Assembly: GCF_030272615.1 (NCBI RefSeq)
Contig: NC_081405.1
Coordinates: 317,581,541-317,645,540 of the forward strand
Direction of reading: 5' to 3'
From: Cryptomeria japonica
Lineage: Eukaryota; Streptophyta; Pinopsida; Cupressales; Cupressaceae
Length of the DNA stretch: 64,000 nt
In this document: one piece after another, positions 48,769-61,162 of the stretch
How positions within the stretch are numbered: the stretch's first letter is position 1
How the letters are laid out: every line of letters starts with the position of its first letter
The notes under the pieces: model-generated
Told to the model about the DNA's origin: nothing
Databases searched by the model: none
What the model saw: only the letters and a program-made list of their open reading frames with translations
Position numbers and translations under genes: made by a program

Positions 48769-51700
48769 CTAAAACAAATATGAATATAACTCTCTCATCT
48801 TCACTGCATCCTCCCAAGTTGCCGAGGTCTCATCATTTGGGTCCCATAGGACCCTTACCTAGTCGATGGTGTGACCCTTGAGGATCAAATCTCGATGCTG
48901 AAGAATGTGCATGGGTTCCATGGAAAGCTGCCCATCCTCAACCTGCAAAGAGTTCCAATCAAGAACATGTGTCACATCAAGGTGATAAGGTCGAAGAACT
49001 GAAACATGAAAGACATCGTGGAAGTGGGATAGACTCGGTGGTAAGGCAAGGTGGTAAGCAACATGACCTATCCTCTCAAGAATCTCAAAAGGGCCCACAA
49101 ACCAAGGCACCAACTTAGAACCCTTTCCATAATGGATCGGACTCTTCCATGGACGCACTCTCAAAAACACATGATCACCAATAGAAAATTGATGATCTAT
49201 CCTATGAGCATCTGCATACTTCTTCTGCCTATCCTATGCAGCTACCAAATGCTCTCAAATCTGCTCAACTTGTTGCTCCATCTCCCGAAGAATATCCGGA
49301 CCTATAAGCACCCTATCCTCTAACTGATCCCAACTCAAGGGAGTATGGCAAGGATGACCATATAATGCCTGAAAGGGGGACATACCTATGGAGCTATGAT
49401 ATCCATTGTTATATGCAAACTCTACAAGGTAATTATAATCCTCCCAACGCGACTGCTGGTCCATAACATACATGCGAAGCATGTCCTCCAAAACCTGATT
49501 CACTCTCTCTGTCTAACCATCCATCTCTGGGTGATAGACTGAACTAAAGTTCATCTTAGTCCCCAAAGCATGCTGAAGTGAGGTCCACAAAGCTGAGGTA
49601 AAGATAGGATCTCTATCAGAGATGATCCGCCTCAGAACCCCATGTAGCTTCACTACTTCCTCCAAGAAGACTCGTGCCACCACTATTGTTGTATAGGAAG
49701 CTCAAATAGGAACAAAATGAGCAATCTTAGTCAACCTATCAACTATGACCATGATGGCATCATGTCGATGGGAAGAGACAGGCAACCCAACAATGAAATC
49801 CATGGAAATGATATCCCATTTCCAATCCGGTATCAAATTAGGTTGAAGAAGCCTTGCTGGGTGTTGATGCTCTACCTTCACCCACTAACATTCTAAACAC
49901 TTTGACAAGAAATCAGCAATGTCACGTTTCATGCCTTCCCAATGATAAATTTGTCTAAGATCTACGTGCATCTTCTTGACACCTGGATGTGCCGAATAAG
50001 GTGCACGATGGGCCTTAGTCATGATCAAGACGCGAAGACCCTCTAAAGAAGGTACATAGATCTGCCCATGGTGATGAAGAAGTCCATCTACCTCAAGATT
50101 ATATCCAAAATATCTTCCCTCTAAAGGCCTTCCAGACTCTATCATGGTTCTAACATCTTGATACCAAGTATCCTGAGGGAGAACTCTGAGAATCCTCTCT
50201 CTCAAGTCAACTCCAAGGGACAATACTGAAACTTCATGCCGCCTACGGCTCAAAGCATCTGCTACCATGTTCTCTTTCCCCTGAATGTATCAAACCTCAA
50301 AATCATACTCACAGAGAAATTCCATCCATCTCCATTGTCGAGCATTCAAATTTGGTTGTGTGAAAATATACTGTAGACTATGGTGATCACTATGCAGTTC
50401 AAAATGATGCCCTAATAGAAAATGATGCCATCTAACCAAAGCATGAACTACAGTTGCAAACTCCAAATCATGAACTGGATAGTTCAACTCATGGTTCTTG
50501 AGTTTGCGAGACTCATAAGCAACTACTCGTCCATCTTGCATAAGCACTGCACCTATACCTTCCAAAGATGCATCTGTGCATACTATAAAATCTCTAGATG
50601 GATCAGGAACTGCCAAAATCGGAGCACTAACAAGGAGTTCCTTCAAGGTACGAAAAGCTGACTCACATTGTTCTGACCAAACAAACTTCTTCCCTTTCCG
50701 CTGTAGAGAAGTAATTGGGTGACCTATTCAGGAAAAGCCTTGAACAAATCGACGGTAGTATCCAGCCAAACCCATAAAACTCTGAACTTCAGAAATGTTG
50801 GTTGGCACTGGCCAATCAACAATGGCTTGGATCTTTGAAGGATCCACGGATACACCTTCCCCTAAAACTATATGACCAAGATAGTTTACATCTGATTGAA
50901 AAAAATCACACTTTGCCAAATTAGCATAAAGTTGGTTTTCCCTCAAGCACTGCATTACCTGTTCTAAGTGACCTTCATGTTCTTCCATAGTTCTAGAATA
51001 AATTAATATGTCATCTAAGAACACAAGGACAAAATGATCAAGGTAGGTGCGAAAAACCCCATTCATGAGGCTCATGAAAACTGAAGGTGCATTCGTCAAC
51101 CCAAATGGTACTACTGTGAACTCATAGTGACAATAACGAGTGCAAAACACTGTCTTATGAATATCTGCATCCTGGATATGCAACTGGTGATATCCAGATT
51201 TCAGGTCAATCTTAGAGAATATATTGGCTCCCTTTACCTGATCAAAAAGATCATCAATACAAGGAAAAGGATATCGATTCCGGATGGTTACCTTATTCAG
51301 CTGTTGGTAATCAATGCATAACCAAAGAGAACCATCCTTCTTCTTAACAAAGATAATAGGCACACCCCAAGGATAAACACTAGGACGGATAAATCCCTTG
51401 GCTAACAATTCTTCTAGTTGCAACTTCAATTCACTCAACTCCTGAGTGGTCATCTGATATGGAGCTCTCGAAATAGGTTCTACACCAGGAACCAAATCAA
51501 TGTGAAAGTCTATGTCTCTCTTTGGAGGCATACTAGGAATATCCAATGGAAATACATCAACATACTCTTGAAGATTAGGGTGACTATCAAGAGTGATTTC
51601 TTGACTCTTTAACTCATCCATGTCCTCAAGAGTAACTGCATAAAGATGACACCCTCTATGCATGCATCGCTTAAGTTGCATAGTAGAGATAATACGTAAG

Positions 51701-53423
51701 GATATTGGTCTCTAAACTCCAACAATTTTCACTTCCTTGCCAAGGTCATCTAAACACTCCACTGTCTTCTTGCGACAATCTATGTGAGCATTATGAGAAG
51801 ATAGCCAATCCATTCCCAACACAACTCCATAAGAACCCAAAGGAATGACTCGAAGGTCAACTGAAGTAACTATGGTTCCTAGATTCAACTCACAACTAGG
51901 AATAAAGGCATCTACAGAAACACGAACACCTGTAGCCAACTCTACTTGCCACCTATTCATCTCCTTAGCAAACATGAGTCCACACTGCTCCACAATGGAC
52001 GAAGAAATGAAAGAATCTGAAGCACCAGAATCAAAAAGTACAGAGATAGGGATTCCATGCAACATACCTGCTGCTTCTATAACTGTACCCCAATGATCAA
52101 CTTGGTGGTTATCCACCGCTGTGATCACTCTATGAGATCTGCCTGCATCTCCCACTGTAGGCTCTGATGCTGCCGGCCGTTGACTAACTATGTTGTGGAA
52201 ACACTGAGGACACTGTGCAGCTCTGTGACCATACTGCCCACAAGAGAAGCAAGCTCCTCTATTACTTGTCGGACCACTGGATTGCTGATAATTCACCTGG
52301 CTAGAAGCATGAGATGCACTTTGTGAGGATTCCCCTGTAGGGCCCTATCTGATCCTCTGCCAATTTCTATTTTTCTTAAATTGAGCATTGCCACCCTTCT
52401 GGCTCTAGAACTGTTTCGGTTTTGATGGTTGCTGCTGCTATGGTCCACCCTTAGCAGGTGCCTAAGGAACCCTAAATGGTGTAGCTAACTAAAACTGATT
52501 ACCACGAGCTCTATTCCCACTAGAAGGAGCACTCCCTATCTACACATCTGTTTGCCCACCAAGAGAACGGCTAAGGTTTAGCTCTACCAATCGAGCCTTT
52601 GCCACAGCTATCTCTACTGAAGTTGGCTCAAACACCCTAACACCTCCACTAATGCGATCATTCAAGCCCCTCAAGAAATGTTGCACAAGCATAGCCTCAT
52701 TATTACCAATTCTAGCATACTACTTGAGCTCATAGAATCTGTGCTCATATTGGTCTACCGTCATACCATACTATCGTAGTGCATGGAACTCATCTGCCTG
52801 AGTCTATTTCCACTAGGGCGAGAGAAACCATGCCCTGAATCTCTCTAGAAATAGCTCCCATGTCATAGTGTTAATGCACACACCAATCATTTCCTCCTCT
52901 AGTCTCCACTAGATTGATGCGAAGTTTTCGAGACACATAATAGCACATCTTGCCTTGGTGTTGCTACTATATGGGAACATAGCAAAACACCTATCCAAAC
53001 TGATAAGCCAAGTCTCTGCCTCTAGACCGGTACCCATACCATTAAAGATAGGAGGGTTGGACCTCATCAAGTCCTTTATGTGACCCGAAGAAACTGGATC
53101 TTCATTGCTTGCAATCCCTCTCCTTCTAGGTGATCTTTCCCTCTCTCTCTCTCTTCTAGAACTAGCTAAACAACCTCAGGCCTAGGGCCTAACCTAGCAA
53201 GAACCTCCTGAAACATTTGTCTTAGCTCTTCCCTTTTGGGAACCTGTTCTTCTGCATGAGGCAAGTCCTGATGAACAGACTGTTCTGGCTCAGCACTAAC
53301 ATGAGTAGGTGGTGGTGAAGGACTATGACGATCAGAACCACGGCCCCATTCTCCACCTCTTCCTCTACCTCTGCCTCTATTGCGACCACCCATATGGCCA
53401 CCTCCCCTACCTCTCCTAGCCAT
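48769..53423 (-). pseudogene. Gypsy-1 gag-pol polyprotein, decayed
   Basis: The N-terminal gag (53423-53166) is Arg/Gly-rich (RGRGRGRGG). A retrotransposon gag core follows around 52900-52600 with DQYEHRFYELK and FLRGLNDRI. The zinc knuckle (CFSCGQYGHRAAQC) and protease (LFDSGASDSF, near 52030) are in 52296-51712. RT (51681-50728) keeps [11 protein letters not shown] and [13 protein letters not shown]. RNase H (50646-50290) keeps CTDASLEGIGAVL. The integrase H2C2 zinc finger is in 50268-49885, and the core (49884-49504) has [11 protein letters not shown] and SDRDPIFTS with stops. The GPFEIL and chromodomain-like segments (49170-48769) end WEDAVKMRELY...LF and a stop. Several breaks are TAG where the family has Gln (near 52776, 52722, 49515 and 49236). 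It cannot give a full polyprotein. Confidence 0.92.
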
Positions 53424-53561
53424 GACCGAGTACTACAAAAGAGAAAAGATGCAGATTTATGACAAGGATAAACAAGGAAAACAAAATGTTAAGACCTAAA
53501 AAAAAAACAATCAAGTTGAATAGGCACACTACAAACCCAGAGTACCCAGTGTTGAAACTTT

Positions 53562-53573
53562 TCTCTGATACCA
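53562..53573 (-). other. Gypsy-1 primer-binding site
   Basis: TGGTATCAGAGA on the element strand, matching the initiator tRNA-Met type at 11 of 12 positions and two bases from the LTR, as in the LARD-like element. Confidence 0.85.
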
Positions 53574-53575
53574 AA

Positions 53576-54297
53576 TGTAATGCCTGTCAGGAACCCTAAA
53601 GGAAAACATCATAATCTATGCAAATAAGGGTGATATAATTTTTTATTTTTTTTAAACTAAGTGCATGAATTTAAACCTTAGCACACCTAATAACATAGCA
53701 GAAGTCTAGCACCTGAATTTCCTAAGGGTTACCAATGAATATTACTTCGTAAATTAAATATTTAAGATAAAATTTCCACAATGAATGAATTTAAAATACT
53801 TCAAGCAATCATATATTATAAAATAATTAAGTAACTGAAATAGCATACATTACAATGTTTCTTTGCTTACAATATTCAAAAATACATGTTTTCAAAAAAG
53901 AAAATTACATCATGAGCTAAGATCTTACAAAATGAAAGTTACATAAAGTTTCTTTTCAAAACCTCTAGTTTTCAACTGAATAATGGTTAGGAGCATGAAT
54001 CACGAACCAAGATCATTAGCAAAGTCCTTCCTCACCTGAAGATACGTTCCAGTACATCCGATGGGAAGTGACACTACCACCCGACCATGTGATTCCGAAA
54101 AGGAACCACCCCACCGTGCTGGAGATAGTAGATAACCCTCAAGCAAGCAAAATGAAACAAGAATGAAAGGACTACAAGACTCCACTTACATTCATGTGAC
54201 CTAACTCACAAAACACTAGTGACTCTAAGGAGAAAGTGTCATCGCATGTCTTACGATGGATACCATGGTACAGCCTCCATAGGTCCCAGCCCCCATC
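53576..54297 (-). repeat. Gypsy-1 5' LTR, part left of Copia-3
   Basis: Starts TGTAATGCCTGTCAGGAACC. 722 bp to the Copia-3 insertion, which includes the left CCATC duplication (54293-54297). Confidence 0.9.
54293..54297. repeat. Target site duplication of Copia-3, left (CCATC)
   Basis: Matches CCATC at 60293-60297. Confidence 0.93.
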
Positions 54298-55182
54298 TGT
54301 TGGGAAAAATGGTGTCTCAACCTTGCATTTATGTGAGGTTACTATTTATAGTAAGTTTTCATTTGAGCACGAAATAGTGCGAAACTCTCCCTGAAGCTTC
54401 TGGTTGGCTAGATAAGCATTCCGGTAAAGTTGCGTCGCAAGGTCACAGCTAGTTTTGAAGATATTAATGTTTTCGTCTTGGAGGGGTGCAATAAAATGTT
54501 TAAACTTAATTTTGGGGACTTTAGAGGCTCCGAAACGCCCTGAAAAGTGGCTGTAACCGGTGAAGCGGGTTACGTGGTGATAGAGCACTTCGCGAGCTTT
54601 CCGGCGCTTCAAACGGTTCGTCAATCGGACACCCGGTTCTCAAGTTATGGCCTCCGGAAGTTTGTACTCCTGAAATAGGAAAAATAATTTGTATCGGATA
54701 CATAAATGAGCTGTAAAAGGGAGCGACACGTGTTGATGTGTGCTTTAACATGTCATAGAAGGGAGATAAGGTCGGCTACACCTTATTGGGTGGTTTTAGC
54801 CCATGGTTTTGTAATACCGTTTGACGGTTTCTTGTATTGTATCTCCTATTTATGAGGTGTGTGAGATAGAGGTTGTGTGTAAGAGTCTTATGGCTATTGA
54901 GTTGCCTCTGAATCTCTGATTAATGGTACTCCTGCGAAGAGCTTGCTCTGCAAGTATTTTGTAATCTGTTTTGATTGTTGAATAAAATATTGAGCTGCTT
55001 TTGGAGGGTGGGGTTTTTTCTCCCGAAAGGGTTTTCCCCACGTAAATCATTGTGTTGTGGTATGATTGCTATTATATCTATTTCTATTTTCTGTAACTGT
55101 TGTAACAATCTGAAAAAGTTTTGCATTACCCTCCTCTCAAGGTTAGTGTAGGAAGTTGTTTCCGCTACTTTACTTCCTTACA
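54298..55182 (+). repeat. Copia-3 5' LTR
   Basis: 885 bp, TGTTGGGAAAA to TTCCTTACA. A TATA-like CTATTTATGAGG is at 54846-54857. The TTTTCTCCCGAAAGGGTTTTC motif typical of plant Copia R/U5 is near 55015-55035. Confidence 0.95.
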
Positions 55183-55184
55183 AG

Positions 55185-55196
55185 TGGTATCAGAGC
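55185..55196 (+). other. Copia-3 primer-binding site
   Basis: TGGTATCAGAGC, complementary to initiator tRNA-Met, two bases after the LTR. Confidence 0.92.
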
Positions 55197-55307
55197 TTGA
55201 TCACCTTTTGGTTTCAATTGTGGGCAGTTGGGTTTTTTGAACTAATCCAGATTTGAGTGGGAGCTTGTGCAGAAGACACTTTTTGAGCTTGTTGCAGGAA
55301 TATTCAG

Positions 55308-58300
55308 ATGGCGAGTTCGTCAGGGAGAATAGAGGTGGAGAAATTTAATGGAAGTAATTTTGAGATGTGGAAGCTGAAGATGGAAGATCTGCTAATAGAT
55401 CGAGATCTTTGGGATGTTGTTGATGCGAATGTCCAAAGACCCTCAGATCCTACTGCAGCAGCTCAGTATGATGTTATGGACTGAAAAGCCAAGGGTCTAA
55501 TCAGACTGTGCCTGGCAGACTCTGTTCTAATCAATGTCCATGAAGAAAACTCTGCAAAGAAGCTATGGACTAAGCTTGGTGAGATGTATCAAGTGAAATC
55601 TTTATTAAATCAAATTTTCTTAAGAAAGAAATTGTATTCCTTGAAGATGGAAGAGGGTGGACGAATTGCAGACCACCTAGAAGCATTCAATATGATTGTG
55701 GCTCAATTAGTATCCGTCGGTGTTAAGATGGATGAGGAGGAGAAATGTCAGATCTTGCTTTGTTCTTTTCCTGATTCATGGGATTCTCTTGTTATGGCTA
55801 TCGGTAGTACTTCTGTTGTTTTGAAATCTGAAGACGTGGTGGGTGCCCTACTCGGTGAAGAGATGCGAAGGAAGGTATCCATCAGTTCAAAGGAAGCCCT
55901 AACCGTTCATGGAAGACCTAAGGAGAAAGGCAAGAAGAATGAGAAGCGCGGCAAGTCCAAATCCAAAGGGAGATCGAAATCTCCTGGAAAGTCCAAAGTC
56001 ATTTGCTGGAATTGCGGTAAACCGGGTCACATCCGTAAGGACTGCAAAGAAGAAAAGAAGAAGAAAAAGAAAAAGTTCGATTCTGATTCTGAGTCTGACA
56101 AGGAAGATGGCGATGCCTTTATTGCGGCTTTGGCGACTCATGCAGGTAATGATGCCTGGCTAATTGACTCAGGTGCATCTTTTCATATGACTTTCAATAG
56201 AGATTGGTTTTCTGAATATGAAGGATTTAATGGAGGTAAGGTGTACTTGGGTGATGATTCACATCTAGACATTGTTGGTCGAGGTAAAGTTAGAATCAGG
56301 TTTTCTGATGGTAGAATAAAAAGGATTAATGGTGTGTTGCATATCCCTGGATTAAAACGAAACTTGTTATCTGTGAGCAAACTGATAGATGCAGGTGTGC
56401 AGGTAGTCTTTTATGAAGTAGGATGTAAGATGATTAAGGGTGCTATGGTAGTTGCTAGAGGTGTCAGGTTTGGCACTTTGTATAAGCTTGAAGCATACAC
56501 TGTTGAGTGTAATAGCACTTTTGTAAAAAGTAAATCTGCGGATACTTCACTGGAAGATTTGAAGGTTTCACCTTCAGCAGATGGAAATGGTTTTTGGGTA
56601 CCTAAGGGTGCTCTTTCGTCTAAAGCAAAGTTACCTACAGAGAAGACTATGTTATGGCACCAGAGACTTGGCCACATTGGAGAAAAGGGTCTAAGGACCT
56701 TGAAAAATAAAAACCTTGTTGAAGGTTTGAATGACTGTAATCTTGACTTTGATTTCTGTGAGCATTGCATTTATGGAAAACAAAACCGCGTTCAGTTTTA
56801 CTCGAGTTCTCATAAAACTTGTGGTATTTTGGATCTTATCCATTCTGATGTGTTTGGTCCAGTAGATGTCTCTTCGATTGGAAAATCCACATATTATATT
56901 TCATTTATTGATGATTTTAGTAGAAGGACATGGGTTTATTTTCTAAAGAGTAAATCTGAAGTTTTTAGTCGTTTTAAAGAATTTAAAGCAATGGTTGAGT
57001 TGCAGACTGGAAAGAAAATAAAATGTTTGAGAACTGATAATGGCGGTGAGTTTTGCTCTAATGATTTTGATAGATTCTGTAAAGACTGTGGAATTAACAG
57101 GCAGAAGACAACTCCGTATTCTCCACAGCAGAATGGAGTTGCAGAAAGAATGAACAGGACACTGATGGAGAAGGCTAGGAGTATGTTGAGTGGTGCTAGT
57201 CTCGAACAAAAGTTTTGGGCTGAAGCTGTTGCCACTGCTTGCTACCTGATTAACAGGTCTCCTACATCAGCTCTTGTTGATAAAATGCCTATGGAAGCAT
57301 GGTCAGGTCACAAGCCTTCATTGAGACATCTTAGAGTTTTTGGTTGTGAGGCATATGCACATGTGCCAAAGGAGAAGCGAACAAAGTTGGAGAACAAGGT
57401 TGTGAAATGTATCTTCATCGGGTATAGTTATGGTGTGAAAGGATACAAGCTTTGGGACCCTGTTGCACAAAAGGTAATTCATAGTAGAAGTGTTATTTTT
57501 AGAGAAATTAAGTCTCCTTCTGTTGCATTGCAGCCAGAACAGACTAAAAAAGAAGATGTGATTCAACTTCCTTCTACACCTGAAAGAGTTGAATCGAGAC
57601 CCCTAGATAGGCAAGAATTTGAGGAGAGCTCATCTAGCTCTGAATCTTCAGAAGAGGAGGAAGAACCTCCAACTCAGCTTGTTCGAAGGTCTACAAGACA
57701 TAGACAACCACCTGAAAGGTATTCACCTGATGATTGGAGATGTATTTTTGCTCTGAATACTAGTGTGGATGAACCGAAATCTGTAGAAGAGGCATTAGGT
57801 ATGAATGATGCAGAATCCTGGAAGATTGCTATGGAAGAAGAAATGGCAGCTTTGAAAAAGAATGATACATGGGATCTTGTACCATTGCCCGAAGGATGAA
57901 AACCTGTTGGTTGTAAATGGGTGTTCAAGAAAAAGATTGGTTCAGATGGAAGCATTGAGAAGTATAAAGCAAGGTTAGTTGCAAAAGGCTACTCTCAGGT
58001 TGAGGGTGTTGATTACGGTGAGATATTTTCTCCTGTTGCAAAAATGACGTCTATTAGATTTTTGCTTTCTATTGCTACTGCTTATGATTTAGAGGTTGAG
58101 CAAATGGATGTGAAAACTGCTTTCCTTCATGGTGATTTGGAGGAAGATATTTATATGACACAGCCGGAGCACTATGTGGTGAAAGGCAAAAGTAATTTGG
58201 TCTGTAAATTGAACAAATCTTTGTATGGCCTCAAACAAAGTCCTAGGATGTGGTACCAGAAATTTGATACATATGTGTTGAGTTTGGGATTTGAACGTTC

Positions 58301-59351
58301 TAAATCAGATCACTGTGTTTATTATAAATCTTATGGTGATCATTTCTTATTCATTGCATTGTATGTTGATGATATGTTATTCATTGGTAAAGGGAAAGGT
58401 ATGATTTCAGAACTGAAGTCTCAGCTCGCTGCTAAATTTGAAATGAAAGACCTTGGTGCAGCAAAGCACATTCTTGGGATGGAAATTAGAAGAGATAGGG
58501 TGAACAGAAAGCTATGGCTAGGCCAGAGTAAGTATGTGAATTCAGTGTTACAGAGGTTCAACATGCAGAATTGTAGACCATTGAGTGTTCCTTTTACAGT
58601 TGGAATGAAACTATCTATTTCAGATTGTCCTACATCCCCATTGGAGATGGAAGACATGAGTAGAGTGCCTTACCAGAGTGCGGTTGGAAGCTTGATGTAT
58701 GCTATGGTCTGTACTAGACCAGATATTGCCCAAGCAGTGGGAGTACTTTCTAGATATATGTCTAATCCTGGTAGAGTTCATTGGGATGTAGTCAAAAGAG
58801 TCTTCAGATATTTGAAGGGCACTTCAGAGTATTCTTTGTGTTATCATGGTAATTCAGTTGGAGACATGACTTCCCTTGATATCCATGGTTATGTGGATTC
58901 AGATTGGGCAGGTGATATTGATAGCAGAAGATCCACCAGTGCTTATGTGTTTACTTTGTTTGGTGGTGCAATTAGTTGGATGAGTAAGCGACAGGCTGTG
59001 GTTGCTTTATCCACTACTGAAGCAAAGTATATGGCAGCTACTCATGCTTGTAAAGAGGCCATTTGGCTTAAGAGACTGTGTTCAGATATTGGAATAAAAC
59101 AAGGTACAGTGACAGTTTACTGTGACAGTCAGAGTGCAATTAGCCTAGCTAAGAACCCGACATTTCATGCCCGGACTAAACATATTGATATTCAGTATCA
59201 TTTTGTTAGAGATATGGTCCAAGATGGTAGGGTGAAGCTGGTTAAGGTGGAAACTTTGATGAATGTTGCAGATGCTTTAACTAAGGCTGTGAGCACAGAA
59301 AAGTTCAGATGGTGTTCAGAGTCTATGGGCCTTATGGCCCCTAGCAATTGA
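55308..59351 (+). pseudogene. Copia-3 gag-pol polyprotein, two premature stops
   Basis: A single frame of 1348 codons from ATG at 55308 to TGA at 59349-59351, interrupted by in-frame TGA at 55482-55484 (codon 59, gag) and 57897-57899 (just before RT), with no frameshift. Domains: gag (55308-55950), zinc knuckle CWNCGKPGHIRKDC (56004-56045), protease with catalytic DSGA (56166), integrase zinc-binding segment WHQRLGH (about 56655), catalytic core with FIDDFS, CLRTDNGGEF and NGVAER (56830-57190), an acidic linker rich in SSSES and E runs (about 57620-57670), RT with YVDDM (about 58360), RNase H with [16 protein letters not shown] and DSQSA (58898-59130). All key catalytic residues I checked are present. 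The first stop truncates translation in gag, so this copy is inactive unless read through; downstream Met codons are internal. Confidence 0.93.
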
Positions 59352-59395
59352 TTCATTGTGTTGACATTCCCTTCCGCTCATGCAAGGTGTTCGAC

Positions 59396-59407
59396 AAGTG
59401 GGAGATT
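59396..59407 (+). other. Copia-3 polypurine tract
   Basis: AAGTGGGAGATT immediately before the 3' LTR, the usual Copia form. Confidence 0.9.
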
Positions 59408-60292
59408 TGTTGGGAAAAATGGTGTCTCAACCTTGCATTTATGTGACGTTACTATTTATAGTAAGTTTTCATTTGAGCACGAAATAGTGCGAAACTCTCC
59501 CTGAAGCTTCTGGTTGGCTAGATAAGCATTCCGGTAAAGTTGCGTCGCAAGGTCACAGCTAGTTTTGAAGATATTAATGTTTTCGTCTTGGAGGGGTGCA
59601 ATAAAATGTTTAAACTTAATTTTGGGGACTTTAGAGGCTCTGAAACGCCCTGAAAAGTGGCCGTAACCGGTGAAGCGGGTTACGAGGTGATAGAGCACTT
59701 CGCGAGCTTTCCGGTGCTTCAAACGGTTCGTCAATCGGACACCCGATTCTCAAGTTATGGCCTCCGAAAGTTTGTACTCCTGAAATAGGAAAAATAATTT
59801 GTATCGGATACATAAATGAGCTGTAAAAGGGAGTGACACGTGTTGATGTGTGCTTTAACATGTCATAGAAGGGAGATAAGGTCGGCTACACCTTATTGGG
59901 TGGTTTTAGCCCATGGTTTTGTAATACCGTTTGATGGTTTCTTGTATTGTATCTCCTATTTATGAGGTGTGTGAGATAGAGGTTGTGTGTAAGAGTCTTA
60001 TGGCTATTGAGTTGCCTCTGAATCTCTGATTAATGGTACTCCTGCGAAGAGCTTGCTCTGCAAGTATTTTGTAATCTGTTTTGATTGCTGAATAAAATAT
60101 TGAGCTGCTTTTGGAGGGTGGGGTTTTTTCTCCCGAAAGGGTTTTCCCCACGTAAATCATTGTGTTGTGGTATGATTGCTATTATATCTATTTCTATTTT
60201 CTGTAACTGTTGTAACAATCTGAAAAAGTTTTGCATTACCCTCCTCTCAAGGTTAGTGTAGGAAGTTGTTTCCGCTACTTTACTTCCTTACA
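59408..60292 (+). repeat. Copia-3 3' LTR
   Basis: Same length as the 5' LTR with no indels. Confidence 0.95.
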
Positions 60293-61162
60293 CCATCCTG
60301 GGTTATCCTGGTAACCTCTCCCGAACCTCTGATTCCAACTAAGACTCATGCGGACCTTACCAATCCTCTCACGAAGACAAGGTGGTAAGTTTGCCATTCC
60401 AGGCCTTCTCGCTACATTATGAGCCTTGTACTAGAACTCACCTATGTGCGAGGCACATTATTTTATTTAATTTTTTATTCTACCCTTCCCTAATCACTTA
60501 TTAGGTTTTCACTTTCTTAACCAACTTCCAACGGGTTATCCTGTCACCACTTTGGGCATGGCCTCCGCTCGAAAACCACTCTCTCTCTTAGGACACTATA
60601 GGTTAGTTCTATCTATAGAACTCTATGGTGACACAGACAGCCATACCCATTTTTGACCTACCTCGGATGAGAGATACATAATTACTAACCTAAGGTTGAC
60701 AATTACAAACAACTCACAGTGGCTCATTTCCTTAAGGTTATACATCTAAATAACTGGCCAAAACAAAGTACACAGGACATACTGACAACATGACTTAATG
60801 TGCTTAGTTGTGACCACCATATAAACAAGGTAATCTTACGTACCAACACCTATCACAAAATTAATTTGCAATACGAATATACGTTGTCAAGACACAAAGA
60901 ACAATTTGGATTGGTATAACACAAAATTTTACACTTATTAACATGTTTAAGAGTTCAATTACTCTTGTTAACTTCTATAGGTACGCAATCCCAATAATTT
61001 CCACTTATACCATAGACTAAGATTAAAAATAGATATATTTATTTCATCAAGGAAGTCTTACAATAAGACATAATACATTTCTTCAAAGAATAATGTCTTT
61101 ATTTTTATTTTTATTTACACTAGAGTGTTACATCATTCTTTGAGAAAAAATGGAGAAGTGCA

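Larger units (their letters stand above)
54298..60292 (+). mobile_element. Copia-3: young, nearly intact Copia retrotransposon
   Basis: 5995 bp on the plus strand: 885-bp 5' LTR, PBS, one gag-pol frame, polypurine tract, 885-bp 3' LTR, with CCATC on both sides. LTRs differ at about 10 of 885 positions by hand count, mostly transitions. All Copia domains are present in order, in a single frame broken by two TGA codons. It lies inside the Gypsy-1 5' LTR in the opposite orientation, so it is younger than Gypsy-1. The gag sequence and layout resemble the Tork/Tnt1-like group, but I assign the lineage only tentatively. Confidence 0.96.

Noticed and set aside
55899-57955. Several antisense frames of 80-119 codons across the Copia-3 polyprotein
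   Set aside because: Shadows of the real plus-strand frame, with no domains of their own.
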